From an uncultured Porticoccus sp. (GTDB taxonomy: Bacteria > Pseudomonadota > Gammaproteobacteria > Pseudomonadales > Porticoccaceae): 64,000 nucleotides of DNA. Position 1 is the stretch's first letter; every line of letters begins with the position of its first letter. Positions 56,458 through 64,000 of this stretch are shown piece after piece. The DNA is taken from NCBI RefSeq assembly GCF_913061305.1, contig NZ_CAJXST010000001.1, forward strand, positions 1 through 64,000, in the 5' to 3' direction. The position numbers were made by a program, and so were the translations under genes. The notes below the pieces were generated by a model that was not told the origin of the DNA, did no database searches, and worked only from the letters and a program-made list of their open reading frames with translations.

Positions 56458-57612
56458 ATGTCGAATTACAACTTGTTCACCTCGGAATCCGTTTCCGAGG
56501 GCCACCCCGATAAAATGGCCGACCAGATCTCCGACGCCATTCTGGATGCCATTCTGGCCGATGATCCCAATTCCAGAGTGGCTGTGGAAACCATGGTGAA
56601 AACCGGGATGGCAATTATCGCCGGGGAGGTCCGCACCAATACCTATGTCGATCTGGAAGAGATTGTCCGCAGCGTCATTCTGGATATTGGTTACAACAGC
56701 TCGGATGTGGGCTTTGATGGCGCATCCTGTGCCGTATTAAATGCCATCGGCAAGCAATCCCGCGATATCGCCATTGGCGTTGACGAGGCCGAGGAGAAAG
56801 AACTGGGCGCGGGTGATCAGGGACTGATGTTTGGTTATGCCAGCAACGAGACAGATGTCCTGATGCCCGCTCCGATCTATTTCGCCCATCGACTGGTAGA
56901 GCGCCAGGCACAGTTGCGCAAAGATGGTGTACTTCCCTGGCTGAGGCCCGATGCCAAGAGTCAGGTGACCCTGCGTTACGCTGATGGCAAACCCGTGGCC
57001 GTGGACGCGGTTGTATTATCGACACAGCACGCACCCACTATTTCTCAGGCCAATTTGCAGGAGGCCGTCCGCGAGGAAATCATCCAGCATGTGCTGCCTG
57101 AAGAGTGGCTCCACAAAGGCACCCAGTATCATATCAACCCCACCGGTCAATTCATTATCGGCGGCCCCATGGGTGACTGCGGGCTCACCGGTCGGAAGAT
57201 TATCGTGGATACCTATGGCGGCATGGCCCACCACGGTGGCGGCGCCTTCTCCGGCAAAGATCCTTCCAAGGTTGATCGCTCGGCCGCTTACGCCGGGCGT
57301 TATGTGGCAAAAAACATTGTCGCTGCCGGGCTGGCCGATCGCTGCGAAATTCAGATCTCCTACGCCATTGGCGTGACTGAACCCACGTCGATCAGCGTCA
57401 ACAGTTTTGGCACGGGCAAATTGACGGATGACGAAATCGCACTACTGATCCGCGAAAACTTCGATCTGCGACCCCAGGGCCTGATAGAAATGCTCGACCT
57501 CAAACGCCCAATTTATCGGCCAACAGCCGCCTACGGCCACTTCGGTCGCGAGCTTGATAATTTTACCTGGGAAAGAACCGATCGGGCTGAAAGCCTGAAA
57601 CGCGCTCTGTAA
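56458..57612 (+). CDS. metK: S-adenosylmethionine synthetase
   Basis: 384 residues; makes SAM from methionine and [36 protein letters not shown] and [19 protein letters not shown] are the ATP/metal motifs. First enzyme gene of the methyl-cycle unit after the SahR-like regulator. Confidence 0.98.
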   Translation: MSNYNLFTSESVSEGHPDKMADQISDAILDAILADDPNSRVAVETMVKTGMAIIAGEVRTNTYVDLEEIVRSVILDIGYNSSDVGFDGASCAVLNAIGKQSRDIAIGVDEAEEKELGAGDQGLMFGYASNETDVLMPAPIYFAHRLVERQAQLRKDGVLPWLRPDAKSQVTLRYADGKPVAVDAVVLSTQHAPTISQANLQEAVREEIIQHVLPEEWLHKGTQYHINPTGQFIIGGPMGDCGLTGRKIIVDTYGGMAHHGGGAFSGKDPSKVDRSAAYAGRYVAKNIVAAGLADRCEIQISYAIGVTEPTSISVNSFGTGKLTDDEIALLIRENFDLRPQGLIEMLDLKRPIYRPTAAYGHFGRELDNFTWERTDRAESLKRAL

Positions 57613-57639
57613 TTCTCATTTAACAAACAGGAATTCACT

Positions 57640-59013
57640 ATGACAAACATGGCCATCAAGAACGATTACAAGGTTGCGGACATTTCCCTCGCCGAGTGGG
57701 GTAACCGCGAAATTTCCATTGCTGAAACCGAGATGCCGGCACTGATGGCACTGCGAGAAAAGTATCGTGCAGAACAGCCCCTCGCTGGCGCAAAAATTCT
57801 CGGTTGCATCCATATGACGATTCAGACAGCCGTACTGATCCAGACACTGGAAGCACTGGGAGCCCAGGTGCGCTGGACATCCTGCAATATCTTTTCCACC
57901 CAGGATCACGCTGCAGCAGCTGTTGCAGCAAACGGTACACCGGTTTTTGCCTGGAAAGGTGAAACAGAAGAAGAGTACGAATGGTGCCTGGAACAGCAAA
58001 TCCTCAAGGAGGGTTCCCCCTGGGAAGCGAATATGATTCTGGATGATGGCGGTGATCTCACCGCCATGCTTCATGAAAAGTTTCCCCAGGTGCTCAAGGG
58101 TGTGCACGGCGTTACCGAAGAAACCACAACCGGCGTGCATCGTCTCTACGAGATGTTGAAAAAGGGTGAACTGAAAATACCCGCCATCAATGTCAATGAC
58201 TCCGTGACCAAGTCGAAAAATGACAATAAATACGGGTGTCGCCATAGCCTCAACGATGCGCTGAAACGTGCCACCGACCATTTGCTGTCTGGCAAGAAAG
58301 CGCTGGTGATCGGGTACGGTGATGTGGGCAAGGGTTCCGCCCAGTCGCTCCGCCAGGAAGGCATGATCGTCAAGGTTACCGAAATAGACCCGATCTGCGC
58401 CATGCAGGCCTGTATGGACGGTTTCGAGGTCGTCTCTCCCTACCTTGAAGGAAATCCCGAGAATGGCGTTAATTCAGCGCTGTTGGCGACAACAGATCTG
58501 CTGGTCACCTGTACCGGGAACTACAATGTCTGCGATGCCGATATTCTTCACGCACTGAAGTCCGGCTGCGTGGTTTGTAACATCGGTCATTTTGACAATG
58601 AAATCGATACCAGCTACATGCGCAAAAACTGGGCGTGGGAAGAAATCAAACCCCAAGTACACAAGGTTTATCGAGACCGTGGCACCAATGACCATGTGCT
58701 GCTGCTCTCTGAGGGGCGACTGGTCAACCTGGGTAATGCCACCGGTCATCCAAGTCGTATCATGGATGGTTCTTTTGCCAATCAGGTTCTGGCCCAAATT
58801 CACTTATACCAGCAAAAATTTGCCGACTGCGACCAGCCTACAAGACAGGCGTTGTTGCGCGTCGAGGTATTACCCAAGAAACTGGACGAGGAAGTGGCCA
58901 CCCATATGGTTTCTGGCTTTGGCGGCGTACTGACAAAACTGAAGCCCACACAAGCCGCCTATATCAATGTGCCCATGGACGGTCCATTCAAGGAAGACAG
59001 TTACCGTTATTGA
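57640..59013 (+). CDS. ahcY: Adenosylhomocysteinase
   Basis: 457 residues; NAD-dependent hydrolysis of S-adenosylhomocysteine to adenosine and homocysteine. [33 protein letters not shown] with the catalytic Lys/Asp, [13 protein letters not shown] for NAD and the C-terminal DSYRY are typical. No SAH riboswitch-like spacer is seen in the 27-bp gap after metK, so control is presumably by the SahR-like protein. Confidence 0.98.
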   Translation: MTNMAIKNDYKVADISLAEWGNREISIAETEMPALMALREKYRAEQPLAGAKILGCIHMTIQTAVLIQTLEALGAQVRWTSCNIFSTQDHAAAAVAANGTPVFAWKGETEEEYEWCLEQQILKEGSPWEANMILDDGGDLTAMLHEKFPQVLKGVHGVTEETTTGVHRLYEMLKKGELKIPAINVNDSVTKSKNDNKYGCRHSLNDALKRATDHLLSGKKALVIGYGDVGKGSAQSLRQEGMIVKVTEIDPICAMQACMDGFEVVSPYLEGNPENGVNSALLATTDLLVTCTGNYNVCDADILHALKSGCVVCNIGHFDNEIDTSYMRKNWAWEEIKPQVHKVYRDRGTNDHVLLLSEGRLVNLGNATGHPSRIMDGSFANQVLAQIHLYQQKFADCDQPTRQALLRVEVLPKKLDEEVATHMVSGFGGVLTKLKPTQAAYINVPMDGPFKEDSYRY

Positions 59014-59061
59014 TTACTACACCACCACACTTATCATCGCCTCAGGGATTATTGATCAGCC

Positions 59062-59907
59062 ATGAATGATCGACATTTAAGTTTTGAATTTTTTCCACCG
59101 AAAACCCCCGAAGGGCGCGAAAAGCTGCGCCTGGTTCACAGCCAGCTGGCCCGATTCAATCCGGAGTTCTTCTCTGTGACCTATGGTGCGGGAGGTTCCA
59201 CTCGCGACTACACCCGGGATATCGTCCTTGAAATAGCCCAGGCCGGTTCAAATGCCACGCCACACTTATCCTTTGGCGGAGACAGCAAGCAGTCGGTTTT
59301 ATCCCTGCTGGAAACTTACCGCGAAGCAGGCATACACCGTATCGTAGCCCTGCGTGGTGATTTGCCCTCGGGCATGGGCGGCGCAGCACAACTCATCTAT
59401 GCCAATGAACTGGTTCAGTTTATTCGTGAACATTTTGGCGATACATTCGAATTGCTTGTGGCGGCCTATCCGGAGATTCATCCCGAGGCCGAAAACTACC
59501 AGAAAGACATTTATTGGCTCGGTCAAAAATTTTCGGCAGGGGCGAGCCGCGGTATTACGCAATATTTTTATAACATTGATGCTTATTTTTATTTCCGCGA
59601 TCAGTGTCTGGCAGCGGGGATTCAGAACCCGATAATCCCCGGTATTATGCCTATCACCAACTATCAGAACCTGATCCGTTTTTCAGATAATTGTGGTGCT
59701 GATGTGCCCCGCTGGATTAGACAGCAACTGAAATCCTATGGCACTGACACCACCAGTATTCGCGCTTTTGGGCTTGATGTTGTCACCCGGCTTTGCGAAA
59801 AACTCTTGGCGGGCGGTGCACCCGGTTTACATTTTTATACCATGAACCAGGCTGATACCTGCACAGCCTTATGCCGTAATTTGGGATTTCCCATAACAGA
59901 TGCGTGA
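59062..59907 (+). CDS. metF: Methylenetetrahydrofolate reductase
   Basis: 281 residues; FAD enzyme making 5-methyl-THF for methionine synthesis. LSFEFFPPKTPEG is the N-terminal signature with catalytic Glu, VTYGAGGSTRDYT and ALRGDLPSG line the active site, and FYNIDAYFYFRDQC lies in the barrel. It overlaps rsmE by 8 bp. Confidence 0.97.
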   Translation: MNDRHLSFEFFPPKTPEGREKLRLVHSQLARFNPEFFSVTYGAGGSTRDYTRDIVLEIAQAGSNATPHLSFGGDSKQSVLSLLETYREAGIHRIVALRGDLPSGMGGAAQLIYANELVQFIREHFGDTFELLVAAYPEIHPEAENYQKDIYWLGQKFSAGASRGITQYFYNIDAYFYFRDQCLAAGIQNPIIPGIMPITNYQNLIRFSDNCGADVPRWIRQQLKSYGTDTTSIRAFGLDVVTRLCEKLLAGGAPGLHFYTMNQADTCTALCRNLGFPITDA

Positions 59908-60634
59908 TATCAGGGTATTCACCAATCAATCTCTGGCAGTAGATACTGAAATAGTGCTTGAGGAAAACAGTGCCCATCATTTAACGGTCGTGCTGCGACT
60001 CAAAACGGGCGCAGGGATTGTTCTCTTTAATGGAACCGGAGGGGAATATAACGCCACACTAGGTCAAGCTACCGGTAAACATGCCCGCGCTTTCATCACC
60101 GGTTTTACAGACACCAATAGACAATCACCCCTGTATATTTCCCTCGGCATAGGCTTGTCTCGCGGCGACCGCATGGACTGGGTTATTCAAAAAGCAACGG
60201 AAGTTGGTGTTGCTGAAATTACTCCGCTTTTTACTGAGCGCACGGAGGTGCGTCTGAGGGGTGATCGCGCTGACAAAAAAATCCGCCACTGGCAAAGGAT
60301 AGCCATTAATGCCTGTGAGCAATGCTGCAGAAACATCCCCCCCATCATTAATGCCCCGACATCCCCCGGTCTCTGGGCTCAGCCTTTATCTACAGACAAA
60401 AAGCTTGTGTTGCATCACCGCAGTGAACAAACCGTTACTGACCTCCGCAGCCAGCAGATTAATAGCACCGCGTTACTGATAGGACCGGAGGGCGGACTCA
60501 CAGACGCTGAAATTGCATCATCGCTGCAGAGTGGTTTTGAAGCGCTAGCAATAGGTCCTCGCGTCTTGCGGACCGAAACAGCGCCCATCGTCGCAATAAC
60601 TTTGCTGCAATCCCTTTGGGGAGATTTCCTCTAG
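59900..60634 (+). CDS. rsmE: 16S rRNA (uracil-1498-N3)-methyltransferase
   Basis: 244 residues, SPOUT/trefoil-knot methyltransferase. An N-terminal PUA-like part (residues 1-70) is followed by LGIGLSRGDRMDWVIQKATEVGV and the knot LLIGPEGGLTDAEI with LGPRVLRTETA-like end (IGPRVLRTETAPI). It closes the methyl-cycle transcription unit, consistent with its need for SAM. Confidence 0.95.
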   Translation: MRDIRVFTNQSLAVDTEIVLEENSAHHLTVVLRLKTGAGIVLFNGTGGEYNATLGQATGKHARAFITGFTDTNRQSPLYISLGIGLSRGDRMDWVIQKATEVGVAEITPLFTERTEVRLRGDRADKKIRHWQRIAINACEQCCRNIPPIINAPTSPGLWAQPLSTDKKLVLHHRSEQTVTDLRSQQINSTALLIGPEGGLTDAEIASSLQSGFEALAIGPRVLRTETAPIVAITLLQSLWGDFL

Positions 60635-60697
60635 AAGCCCACCTGCACCAGCTATGGGATCGCACAGGTATTTACCCGCCTTTCAGATCAGCGAGAA

Positions 60698-60726
60698 AAC
60701 GCTGACCAGAAATTCTGATCAGCGTT
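60698..60726. terminator. Stem-loop between convergent rsmE and secB
   Basis: AACGCTGACCAGAA pairs with TTCTGATCAGCGTT across a one-base centre, with a single mismatch. There is no T tract, so it may be a transcript-end hairpin or a processing site rather than a strong rho-independent terminator. Confidence 0.4.
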
Positions 60727-60793
60727 AGCGACATCGTATTCCAAAGAAACTATAACAAGACAATAAAACGTGAGGCTAATCCCTCGACAGTCC

Positions 60794-61237
60794 TCAATTG
60801 AGTTTTGCCTTTTTCTCTCTGTACAGTGCATCGAAATTGACGGGGGCCAACATTAATGGCGGGAAACCACCTTTCAATAACATGTGATCCACTGTCTCGC
60901 GCAGGTAAGGGAACATAATGGCCGGACATGCCGAACCCAATGCCTCTTCAAGGCGTTCATCTGGAAAATTGCTAATTAGAAACAATGCTGCCTGATCGAT
61001 CACCAAACGAAACGCAACTTGGCCTGCATTGTTTGCCGTAATAGAAATCGACAGAATGACTTCATACCGGTCATCTTCTAATTTTTGGTCTTTTATATCG
61101 AGATCCAAAGTCACCTCTGGCTTCCAATCCTCTTTAAACACTGAAGAGGGATTGGGTGCTTCATAATCATTTCTTTTCAGATAAATCTTCTGCATTGAAA
61201 AATGTGGAGTCGTTTGCGCTTTCTCATTCTGAGACAT
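60794..61237 (-). CDS. secB: Protein-export chaperone SecB
   Basis: 147 residues; tetrameric cytosolic chaperone delivering preproteins to SecA. FSMQKIYLKRNDYEAPNPSSVF opens the fold, and GSACPAIMFPYLRETVDHMLLKGGFPPLMLAPVNFDALY is the conserved C-terminal part. The ATG ending at 61237 gives MSQNEKAQ. A 15-codon upstream extension is unlikely. Confidence 0.95.
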   Translation of the reverse strand: MSQNEKAQTTPHFSMQKIYLKRNDYEAPNPSSVFKEDWKPEVTLDLDIKDQKLEDDRYEVILSISITANNAGQVAFRLVIDQAALFLISNFPDERLEEALGSACPAIMFPYLRETVDHMLLKGGFPPLMLAPVNFDALYREKKAKLN

Positions 61238-61467
61238 AATTTTTCCTCTGTATGTCGTACAGGATACCAGATCACAAAACACACATGCGCAGCCTGTTTA
61301 TTGCGTCTTCGATATCTTTATGAATGGTCTAACCGGCCCAATACTATTCGGATCGAGTTTCAGGTGGTATGAAAGGAAGTGTGTAAATACATTTGCCCGC
61401 CAACCAAGAATCTAACAGTCAGGGCATTTAACATAGAAATTTAGTACTAAAGTTTTTGCATCAGGCA

Positions 61468-61499
61468 TAAAAAAAGGTCCCGGCCAAAGGCCGGGACCC
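61468..61499 (-). terminator. Rho-independent terminator after the acetone carboxylase genes
   Basis: On the reverse strand GGTCCCGGCC-TTT-GGCCGGGACC is a perfect 10-bp GC-rich stem with a 3-base loop, followed by TTTTTTT. It starts 8 bp past the gamma-subunit stop. Confidence 0.93.
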
Positions 61500-61506
61500 A
61501 GCACCA

Positions 61507-62007
61507 TTAGATTTTAGCCGGTGCAGGCATTTCCAACCATTCGAAGAAAGTCTTCAGATCTGGTTCGATGTCATGCATAACAGGATACCAGGGAGTGGGT
61601 GCTTCCACGTCGTGCATAATGCCACACGACGGGCAGTAGTACTCACGATATACCTGCCAGCTAGTGTCCGGAGCCATCAGCTCTGGATAAACTTCCTTCA
61701 TCTTCTCGACGCTGTCGCGCACATAAATCAACGCACCAAGCTTCCAGTTTTTGCTGTAGTGACCGAATTCGTGGCCACAGTCGCACTTGATGATGATTTC
61801 CTGGTCTTTGGCTGACTCAACAATATTCAGGTGAGGACCAACAGCCAGAAGGATTTTGTCGTCATAGGAGACATTTTCCTGTAGCACTTCCATGTACAGT
61901 TTATAACGATCTTTGTCTTTCGGCATGGACAGCATCAGGTGAACTGTTTCCCAGTCCAAAGTGCCTTTGACCAGGTCACTAACCTGCTTCTTAGTGTAAT
62001 TAGACAT
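61507..62007 (-). CDS. acxC: Acetone carboxylase gamma subunit
   Basis: 166 residues. The small subunit of the acetone carboxylase complex, which carboxylates acetone to acetoacetate with ATP. Two Cys pairs that can bind metal are visible: CDCGHEFGHY and YYCPSCGIMHDVE. The C-terminus ends PDLKTFFEWLEMP. It follows the alpha-subunit gene by 87 bp and ends at a strong terminator, so it is last in its operon. A related ketone (for example acetophenone-type) as substrate cannot be excluded. Confidence 0.85.
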   Translation of the reverse strand: MSNYTKKQVSDLVKGTLDWETVHLMLSMPKDKDRYKLYMEVLQENVSYDDKILLAVGPHLNIVESAKDQEIIIKCDCGHEFGHYSKNWKLGALIYVRDSVEKMKEVYPELMAPDTSWQVYREYYCPSCGIMHDVEAPTPWYPVMHDIEPDLKTFFEWLEMPAPAKI

Positions 62008-62094
62008 AACTAAACTCTCTTATATTCTGTCAATTCGTCAAGTGATGGAGCGGACCACCGGAGTGGCCGCCCCGTTCATAGGCAGATTAATACC

Positions 62095-64000
62095 TTATTC
62101 TTCTGTCATGATCACTGGGTGGACGTCAGGCAGTTCACCAATTTCCATGGTGTGTCTTGCACCGTACATCGGGGTACCCAGCTCTTCTTCAGGCAGTTCC
62201 CAATCTGCAGGAAGATCCCAGAACTCCTTGAACTCGCCAAGGAATTTGGGCGACAGATAGAAGCTTGACGCAAACATCTGCTGAACTTGCAAAGACGCAT
62301 CTTTATCAATGATCTTGGCGCGCTCTGTTTCCATCCACTCGCGTACTGGGGCACCGCGAGCAATACGCTCTTTGCGGATTTCAGCTTGGCGAGCTTTGGT
62401 TTTTGCTGCGTCGAGTGAGTAAACACCTTCGTCATCTTTGGTGAATACTGCACCGTAGATTTTCACAGCAAACTCTTCCAGCAGGAAGTTTTGGTTAAGG
62501 TCTTCTTCGATGTCTTTGATTTCGCGATCCAGGGGATCACCAAAACCAGGACCACCGCGCAGATAGTTCAAGTACAGGTCACCATTGTCGTACATGTCTT
62601 CAGTGGTGATGCACTGCTTGTCACGCTTAACAGTAGCATTTGGTCCGAGGTGTTTTTCATACTCGCAAAGTGAAGGATCGCGATCCTGTCCAAGCGGCAG
62701 AGATTTACCTTCGGCGATACGCTCTTTCAAACCGGTGTTGTGAGCTTCAAAACGGTAGCCGGTAGCTGAAGGATAACCACCCATCAGGCCCCAGTCACTG
62801 TTCATGTAGCCATTACCCATGAAGAACATGGTCCAGTCGGCAGAGTTCCATACCATACGCAGGGTTTCATAACCCAAACCACCACGGTACTTACCGTAAC
62901 CACCGGTGTTGGTTTTGATACGACGACCCAGGTACAGCAATGGTTCAGCCAGTTCCCAGATCTCGATATCACCCATGTCACCTTCGGGGTTCCAGATCGC
63001 AGCAGCGTGGTTCAGACCGTCTTTAACAGCACAGGCACCAGTACCACAAGCAGCAGTTTCAAAGCTGTTAACAGCGTGAACTTCGCCGTCCTGGTTTACA
63101 CCACCGCCTTGCAGCCAGTTACAAGGGTTGGAGTTACCGGCGTTAACTTCTTCCAGGTAACCGCGACCGAAGTAAGTACGGCTGATACCGCGCCACAAGG
63201 AGCTCCAGGAAGATACCAGGAAGTGCCATGCGTCAGCGTGAGCTGTACGGCGGTCATCCGGATTGGTCCAGGTGCCTTTGGGCAGACGGAAGGTAGTCGC
63301 GTAGCGAGCACCGTCATTGATGCGTTCTGTAGGTACCAGAGACTGGGTCATCATTACCCAGATACCGGAGGTGAACGCAGTGGGGTTGGCGTTATAGGTG
63401 TGCCAGCCCCAGCGACTGCAGCCTTCAAAGTCAAGACGCCAGGTGCCATCGCCATTGACAGTGATTTCACAAGGGGCGTGCATGATGGAGTCCATTCTTG
63501 CGAAAGTGGACGGTACATGGACATCCGGGTGGTTGTAGGGCACGTCGACAAAAGCAACGGTTCTCACCTTACCAGGTATACACATTGCCTTGATGCGGCT
63601 AACCAGACCACGGCGTCCGTCTTCAACCACTTCGTACATGAACTTATCAACAGCTTCTGCGCCTTCTTCTTCGATAACTTCGAGAAGCATCTTGCGGATC
63701 ATGTGACAACCGGCAATACGGGTTTTCTCATCGAGAATCCAGTATTTGGTCGTGCGAACAGCACGTTGGCTTTCGTGCAGCCAGTCGCGCAGCGGGGTGT
63801 CGTTGACACCTGTTTTACGACAGGTGATCTGCAGACCGTCACCAAAACGCTGGATTTGGCCATTGGACATGGAGCCCGGACCCACAGCACCTGTATCGAT
63901 TACGTGAGTTACGCCACCGACCCAAGCTACCAACAACCCATCATAGAAAATAGGTACGATGGTTGCGATATCACAGGGGTGAACGTTACCAGTTTGGCAA
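62095..64000 (-). CDS. acxB: Acetone carboxylase alpha subunit (hydantoinase B family), 5' end missing
   Basis: About 635 residues of the C-terminal part are present; the frame is open to base 64000, so the N-terminus lies beyond the window. Hydantoinase-B/acetone-carboxylase features include FVDVPYNHPDVHVPSTF, NSFETAACGTGACAVKDGLNHAAA, RIKTNTGGYGKYRGGLGYETL and LRGGPGFGDPLDREIKDI. With the gamma gene downstream this is the alpha subunit of the alpha2-beta2-gamma2 enzyme. The beta-subunit gene and regulator are expected to the right of the window. Confidence 0.9.
   Translation of the reverse strand, partial: CQTGNVHPCDIATIVPIFYDGLLVAWVGGVTHVIDTGAVGPGSMSNGQIQRFGDGLQITCRKTGVNDTPLRDWLHESQRAVRTTKYWILDEKTRIAGCHMIRKMLLEVIEEEGAEAVDKFMYEVVEDGRRGLVSRIKAMCIPGKVRTVAFVDVPYNHPDVHVPSTFARMDSIMHAPCEITVNGDGTWRLDFEGCSRWGWHTYNANPTAFTSGIWVMMTQSLVPTERINDGARYATTFRLPKGTWTNPDDRRTAHADAWHFLVSSWSSLWRGISRTYFGRGYLEEVNAGNSNPCNWLQGGGVNQDGEVHAVNSFETAACGTGACAVKDGLNHAAAIWNPEGDMGDIEIWELAEPLLYLGRRIKTNTGGYGKYRGGLGYETLRMVWNSADWTMFFMGNGYMNSDWGLMGGYPSATGYRFEAHNTGLKERIAEGKSLPLGQDRDPSLCEYEKHLGPNATVKRDKQCITTEDMYDNGDLYLNYLRGGPGFGDPLDREIKDIEEDLNQNFLLEEFAVKIYGAVFTKDDEGVYSLDAAKTKARQAEIRKERIARGAPVREWMETERAKIIDKDASLQVQQMFASSFYLSPKFLGEFKEFWDLPADWELPEEELGTPMYGARHTMEIGELPDVHPVIMTEE

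Noticed and set aside
57613-57639. SAH riboswitch before ahcY
   Set aside because: The 27-bp gap is too short to hold the aptamer.

Overview
The window looks like chromosomal DNA of a non-enteric gammaproteobacterium, probably marine and in the Cellvibrionales/Pseudomonadales area; I infer this from gene content and order and cannot fix the genus. Typical neighbourhoods are 16S rRNA-tyrS-M23 peptidase-anmK-erpA-bactofilin-argC, ygfB-pepP-ubiH-ubiI with gcvH nearby, zapA-6S RNA-fau, tkt-epd-pgk-fba, and metK-ahcY-metF-rsmE behind an ArsR-type regulator.

Layout. 1-1.4 kb: 5' part of a 16S rRNA gene (minus strand) with a leader and three tandem, nearly identical rRNA promoters. 1.4-12.7 kb: translation, murein recycling, Fe-S assembly, arginine and haem genes plus a ClC antiporter. 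12.8-19.8 kb: envelope and secreted hydrolases (lipase-like, Bax-like glucosaminidase, polysaccharide deacetylase, penicillin-acylase family) and a cytochrome b561/LuxR-type pair. 19.85-26.28 kb: an accessory island, all clear genes on the minus strand. 26.3-60.6 kb: core metabolism (hemB, rlmI, gcvH, ubiquinone hydroxylases, pepP, zapA, 6S RNA, pykA, ilvA, rpiA, serA, the tkt-epd-pgk-fba glycolytic block, and the methyl cycle). 60.8-64 kb: secB, then the gamma and alpha subunits of an acetone-carboxylase-type enzyme, the alpha gene running off the right edge.

The island is the most unusual part. It holds an acetyltransferase, a YefM-YoeB toxin-antitoxin pair with its own promoter, a class D beta-lactamase, a three-gene overlapping SMEK / middle-component / DUF2326-ATPase operon (an ABC-three-component type predicted conflict system, markedly AT-rich) and a tautomerase-family gene. 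A 78-bp site after the tautomerase gene has the form of an integron attC site (R'' GTGTAAC, R' GTTATGC, paired L boxes with one extra base), and the 5' edge of that gene carries the matching GTTACAC. Half-sites of the same kind flank the toxin and beta-lactamase genes, but no integrase gene is present. A 75-bp repeat with inverted ends occurs three times complete and once partly, always at gene junctions, and one copy appears to sit inside a candidate attC site. My reading is a decaying integrase-less cassette cluster invaded by a small REP/MITE-like repeat and carrying a candidate defence module.

Working together: hemL, hemJ and hemB supply haem; ubiH, ubiI and the UbiA-family protein serve quinone synthesis; SerA is divergently paired with a D-2-hydroxyglutarate-dehydrogenase-like flavoprotein; the SahR-like regulator probably controls metK-ahcY-metF-rsmE.
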